DNA of 64,000 nt from an uncultured Gammaproteobacteria bacterium (GTDB lineage Bacteria > Pseudomonadota > Gammaproteobacteria > Steroidobacterales > UBA11654): the NCBI GenBank assembly GCA_902634075.1, contig CACPJA010000001.1, positions 90,504 through 154,503 on the forward strand, written 5' to 3'. A program made the position numbers and the translations under genes. The notes beneath the pieces are model-generated. The model saw only the letters and a program-made list of their open reading frames with translations. It ran no database searches and had not been told where the DNA came from. Position 1 is the stretch's first letter, and every line of letters starts with the position of its first letter. Shown here piece by piece: positions 61,244 to 64,000 of the stretch.

Positions 61244-63229
61244 CTAGGACATATCCAAAGGATCTATATCAATTTGCCATTTGATCATCTTATTAATAAT
61301 ATTTTTTTCTAAAAACAGATCAACTTTATTAATCGTGTTGTGAAGTTTCTTTTTATTTGTATCCAATAGTAATATTTGACCCCTGTATTTTCCTAGTTTT
61401 CTTTCTATAGGCGAGGGAACGGGGCCTAAAATTAGAGTGGTGTTATTTGGTATAGCAGTGCAAAAACCAGCTATTTTAGACAAAAAGTTAAACACTCTTT
61501 TTTTATTTATAGATTCTGCTCTTATTAAAACAGCGCCATTGTATGGCGGCCATCTCCCTTTTCTTTCCAGAATTGCATTTGAATAAAATGACAAATAGTC
61601 TTTGGTGATAATTTCTTTAAGCAAAAAATTATCAGGATTGTTTGTTTGAATCACTACCAACCCTCTTTCATCTCTTCTGCCCGCTCGGCCGGATGCTTGA
61701 AAAAAATGCTGGGCAAAACGCTCTCCGCTTCTAAAATCACTTCCGAAGATACCTTGATCAGCATTTACTATTGCAACCATTGATAGGTTTGGGAAGTCAT
61801 GTCCTTTGGTTAACATTTGTGTTCCTACAAGGATTCTAGCTTTGCCACTTCGGGCCGTATTAAAAACTTCTTCTCTTCTTTTTATAGAGCGTGTTGAGTC
61901 TCGATCTATCCTGAGGACAGTTTCTTTAGGAAACTCTTCTCTCAAGCATTCTTCAATCTTTTGTGTCCCTTTTCCGATAACAATATTTTCAGCTTCACAG
62001 AGATTGCATGAATCAGAAGCCTTTTTTTCAAAAGCACAATGATGACATCTCAGAAGCATACGTTGTTTATATAAAACTAAACTGCTATCACATCTAGGGC
62101 ATTCCTCTATGTGTCCACACTCACTACACATAGTTAAAGGGGCATAACCTCTTCTGTTTAAGTAAATTAAGACTTGTTTGTCTTTTTTTAGTTGGTTTTT
62201 TATATCGTTAATCAGCGGTTGAGCTAACCCTTTATTTGTTTGATGAACACGTAGATCAACAACTTTTGTCTTCGGCGAGGGTGTGGAAAAGACCCTTTTG
62301 TTCATTTCAACGGAAACATACTTTTTATTATCCACGTTGTGTAAAGACTCAAAAGATGGCGTAGCTGACCCTAAAACTACACTAGACCCATGTTCTTTTG
62401 ACTTAACTACGGCGAGATCTCTTGCTGAATACATAAGGCCGGTTTGTTGTTTATAGGATTGATCATGCTCCTCATCGACAACCACTATCCCAAGTGAAGC
62501 AAAAGGGGTAAAAACAGCTGATCTTGTTCCAACTACCAGTTGAACTTTCCCCTCTTTTGCCCCAAGCCATATTTCCGCTCTTTTTTTCGCGCTTGTTCCA
62601 GAGTGTATAATTTTTACCATATCACCAAAGCGGTCACCTAAGACGAATGAAATTTGAGGGGTTAACCCAATTTCAGGAACCAAAAACAGAGCTTGATTGC
62701 CTTTTGATAGCTCGCTTTCTATCAGCCTCATATATATTTCAGTCTTCCCACTTCCAGTGATCCCATTCAGTAAAACAACTTCATTCATTTTCAAATGTTT
62801 TTTACATTGAGCTAAAGCAGTCTTTTGGGTATTGGTTAGAGTTTTTCTTTTTTCCTTAAGCGAGCTAAATAAAAAACTGCCTATTTCTTTCGGGTATTTT
62901 GATTCTCTAAGATATTTTGGGACAGCCCCAGCATATATGTTTCCAATTGGATAATGATAATATTTTGAGCACCAATCTATTATTGCCCTGGTTTTTTTAT
63001 CAATTATTGGCTCTTTATCAATAATCTCTATAAAAGGCTTTAATTTAGAACTCTCTACGTTAGATTTTTTGCTTATAGAATGGATAAATCCAAGCCTTTT
63101 CTTTTTTCCAAATGGAACTAAAATACGCTGACCAATTTTCGGTTTTATTTTAGATGCGTGATTGATTTTGTAGTCAAAAAGAGTTTTAACAGGAGCTTGG
63201 ATAGCGACATTTAAAAAGGCTTTATTCAA
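61244..63229 (-). CDS. priA: Primosomal replication protein N' (PriA helicase)
   Basis: LLNGITGSGKTEIYMRLIE; VVDEEHDQSYKQQ; zinc-binding CSECGHIEECPRCDSSL; TQMLTKGHDFPNLSMVAIVNAD. Confidence 0.97.
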   Translation of the reverse strand: MNKAFLNVAIQAPVKTLFDYKINHASKIKPKIGQRILVPFGKKKRLGFIHSISKKSNVESSKLKPFIEIIDKEPIIDKKTRAIIDWCSKYYHYPIGNIYAGAVPKYLRESKYPKEIGSFLFSSLKEKRKTLTNTQKTALAQCKKHLKMNEVVLLNGITGSGKTEIYMRLIESELSKGNQALFLVPEIGLTPQISFVLGDRFGDMVKIIHSGTSAKKRAEIWLGAKEGKVQLVVGTRSAVFTPFASLGIVVVDEEHDQSYKQQTGLMYSARDLAVVKSKEHGSSVVLGSATPSFESLHNVDNKKYVSVEMNKRVFSTPSPKTKVVDLRVHQTNKGLAQPLINDIKNQLKKDKQVLIYLNRRGYAPLTMCSECGHIEECPRCDSSLVLYKQRMLLRCHHCAFEKKASDSCNLCEAENIVIGKGTQKIEECLREEFPKETVLRIDRDSTRSIKRREEVFNTARSGKARILVGTQMLTKGHDFPNLSMVAIVNADQGIFGSDFRSGERFAQHFFQASGRAGRRDERGLVVIQTNNPDNFLLKEIITKDYLSFYSNAILERKGRWPPYNGAVLIRAESINKKRVFNFLSKIAGFCTAIPNNTTLILGPVPSPIERKLGKYRGQILLLDTNKKKLHNTINKVDLFLEKNIINKMIKWQIDIDPLDMS

Positions 63230-63233
63230 TACA

Positions 63234-64000
63234 CTAAAGAGACTTTATGCCCTCACTTACCCTATCTAAACCTGCAGATAAATAAGCAGCTTCCGACCCT
63301 ATGCCAAACCGCAAATAACCATCCATACCATAACAGTCGCCCGGTACTATCAAAACACTTTGTTCAGTTCTAAGCTTGTGTGCAAGCTCCATGCTATTAA
63401 TATCCATTTTGTATCCAACAAACGCCATTCCACCAGCCCTTGGCGGTACAAATGCAAATAAACCATCATGGCTATCGAGCCATGACTGGAATAATTGCAA
63501 ATTCTCTTTCAGCATCTTGCTTGATCTTGATAAAACTTTTCCCCTGGATGATTCAGCCATTATCTTTATTGCTATTTCTTGAGATAGAACTGAAGCACAA
63601 ATTGATGAATAGTCCTTATGCGCCCATATTTCCTCAATTAGTTCCTCATTGGCTACTAACCAACCAATTCTTAAGCCTGGGTGTGCAAAAGATTTGGATA
63701 AACCACAACTAACAATTGCTTTTTCATAAAATTCTATAAAGCTTTTTGTTTCATCTCCCTGAAGCTCTGATCCTCTGTATACCTCATCAGAGTGCACATA
63801 AGCATCATTGGATCTCGCAATATCTGCAATTGCAGTCATTTCATCATCAGTCATCACAGACCCTGTTGGATTGTTGGGGTTACATAGTGAGATAAGTTTA
63901 GTTTTTGGTGTCACAAGGCTTTTTAATTCATCGAGATCAAGGTGCCAACCCAACTCTTCTTTTAGATTGATTGTCTTTATTTCAGCGCCAAAGTTTTTTG
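63234..64000 (-). CDS. Class I/II PLP-dependent aminotransferase (5' end outside window)
   Basis: KLISLCNPNNPTGSVMTDDEM; YVHSDEVYRG; SCGLSKSFAHPGLRIGWLV; frame continues to window edge. Confidence 0.93.
   Translation of the reverse strand, partial: KNFGAEIKTINLKEELGWHLDLDELKSLVTPKTKLISLCNPNNPTGSVMTDDEMTAIADIARSNDAYVHSDEVYRGSELQGDETKSFIEFYEKAIVSCGLSKSFAHPGLRIGWLVANEELIEEIWAHKDYSSICASVLSQEIAIKIMAESSRGKVLSRSSKMLKENLQLFQSWLDSHDGLFAFVPPRAGGMAFVGYKMDINSMELAHKLRTEQSVLIVPGDCYGMDGYLRFGIGSEAAYLSAGLDRVSEGIKSL

Overview
This 64 kb window is a low-GC, tightly packed bacterial chromosome segment. It looks gammaproteobacterial and streamlined, possibly a marine oligotroph; that lineage guess is inference. 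It carries the replication-initiation neighbourhood (gyrB-recF-dnaN-dnaA | rpmH-rnpA-yidC-mnmE-mnmG ... rsmG-parA-parB-atpIBEFHAGDC-glmU-glmS). It also carries topA-tsaC-aroE, smg/def-fmt-DUF4390-ntrY-ntrX, argS, priA and an accessory stretch at about 35.7-48.5 kb. I found no rRNA, tRNA, CRISPR array or transposase. The strongest unexplained signal is a ~160 bp promoter/leader module present twice. One copy precedes a eukaryotic-type (GSII) glutamine synthetase (- strand, ~2924-3085). The other precedes a TonB-dependent receptor (+ strand, ~39786-39946). Its nearly invariant core (GAGACGCAAGUAAGCGGAAGCUGAAGAAACGGAnUCGUUUAUCUC) resembles the conserved core of the glutamine riboswitch (glnA RNA) with its segments rearranged, as in a circular permutation. 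The receptor is flanked by an AzgA/NCS2-type purine permease and a purine-type phosphoribosyltransferase, suggesting glutamine-controlled purine or nitrogen scavenging. Other points: a parS-like site inside recF, DnaA boxes in the dnaN-dnaA gap, tsaC with an apparent AUC start behind a good Shine-Dalgarno, an NtrX-like regulator with a degenerate AAA+ domain, and an Opp transporter plus AcuI-like gene inserted between mnmG and rsmG. Wobble-base skew switches near dnaA with a polarity opposite to that expected at an origin. No database searches or computed statistics were possible; family names are from recognised motifs.
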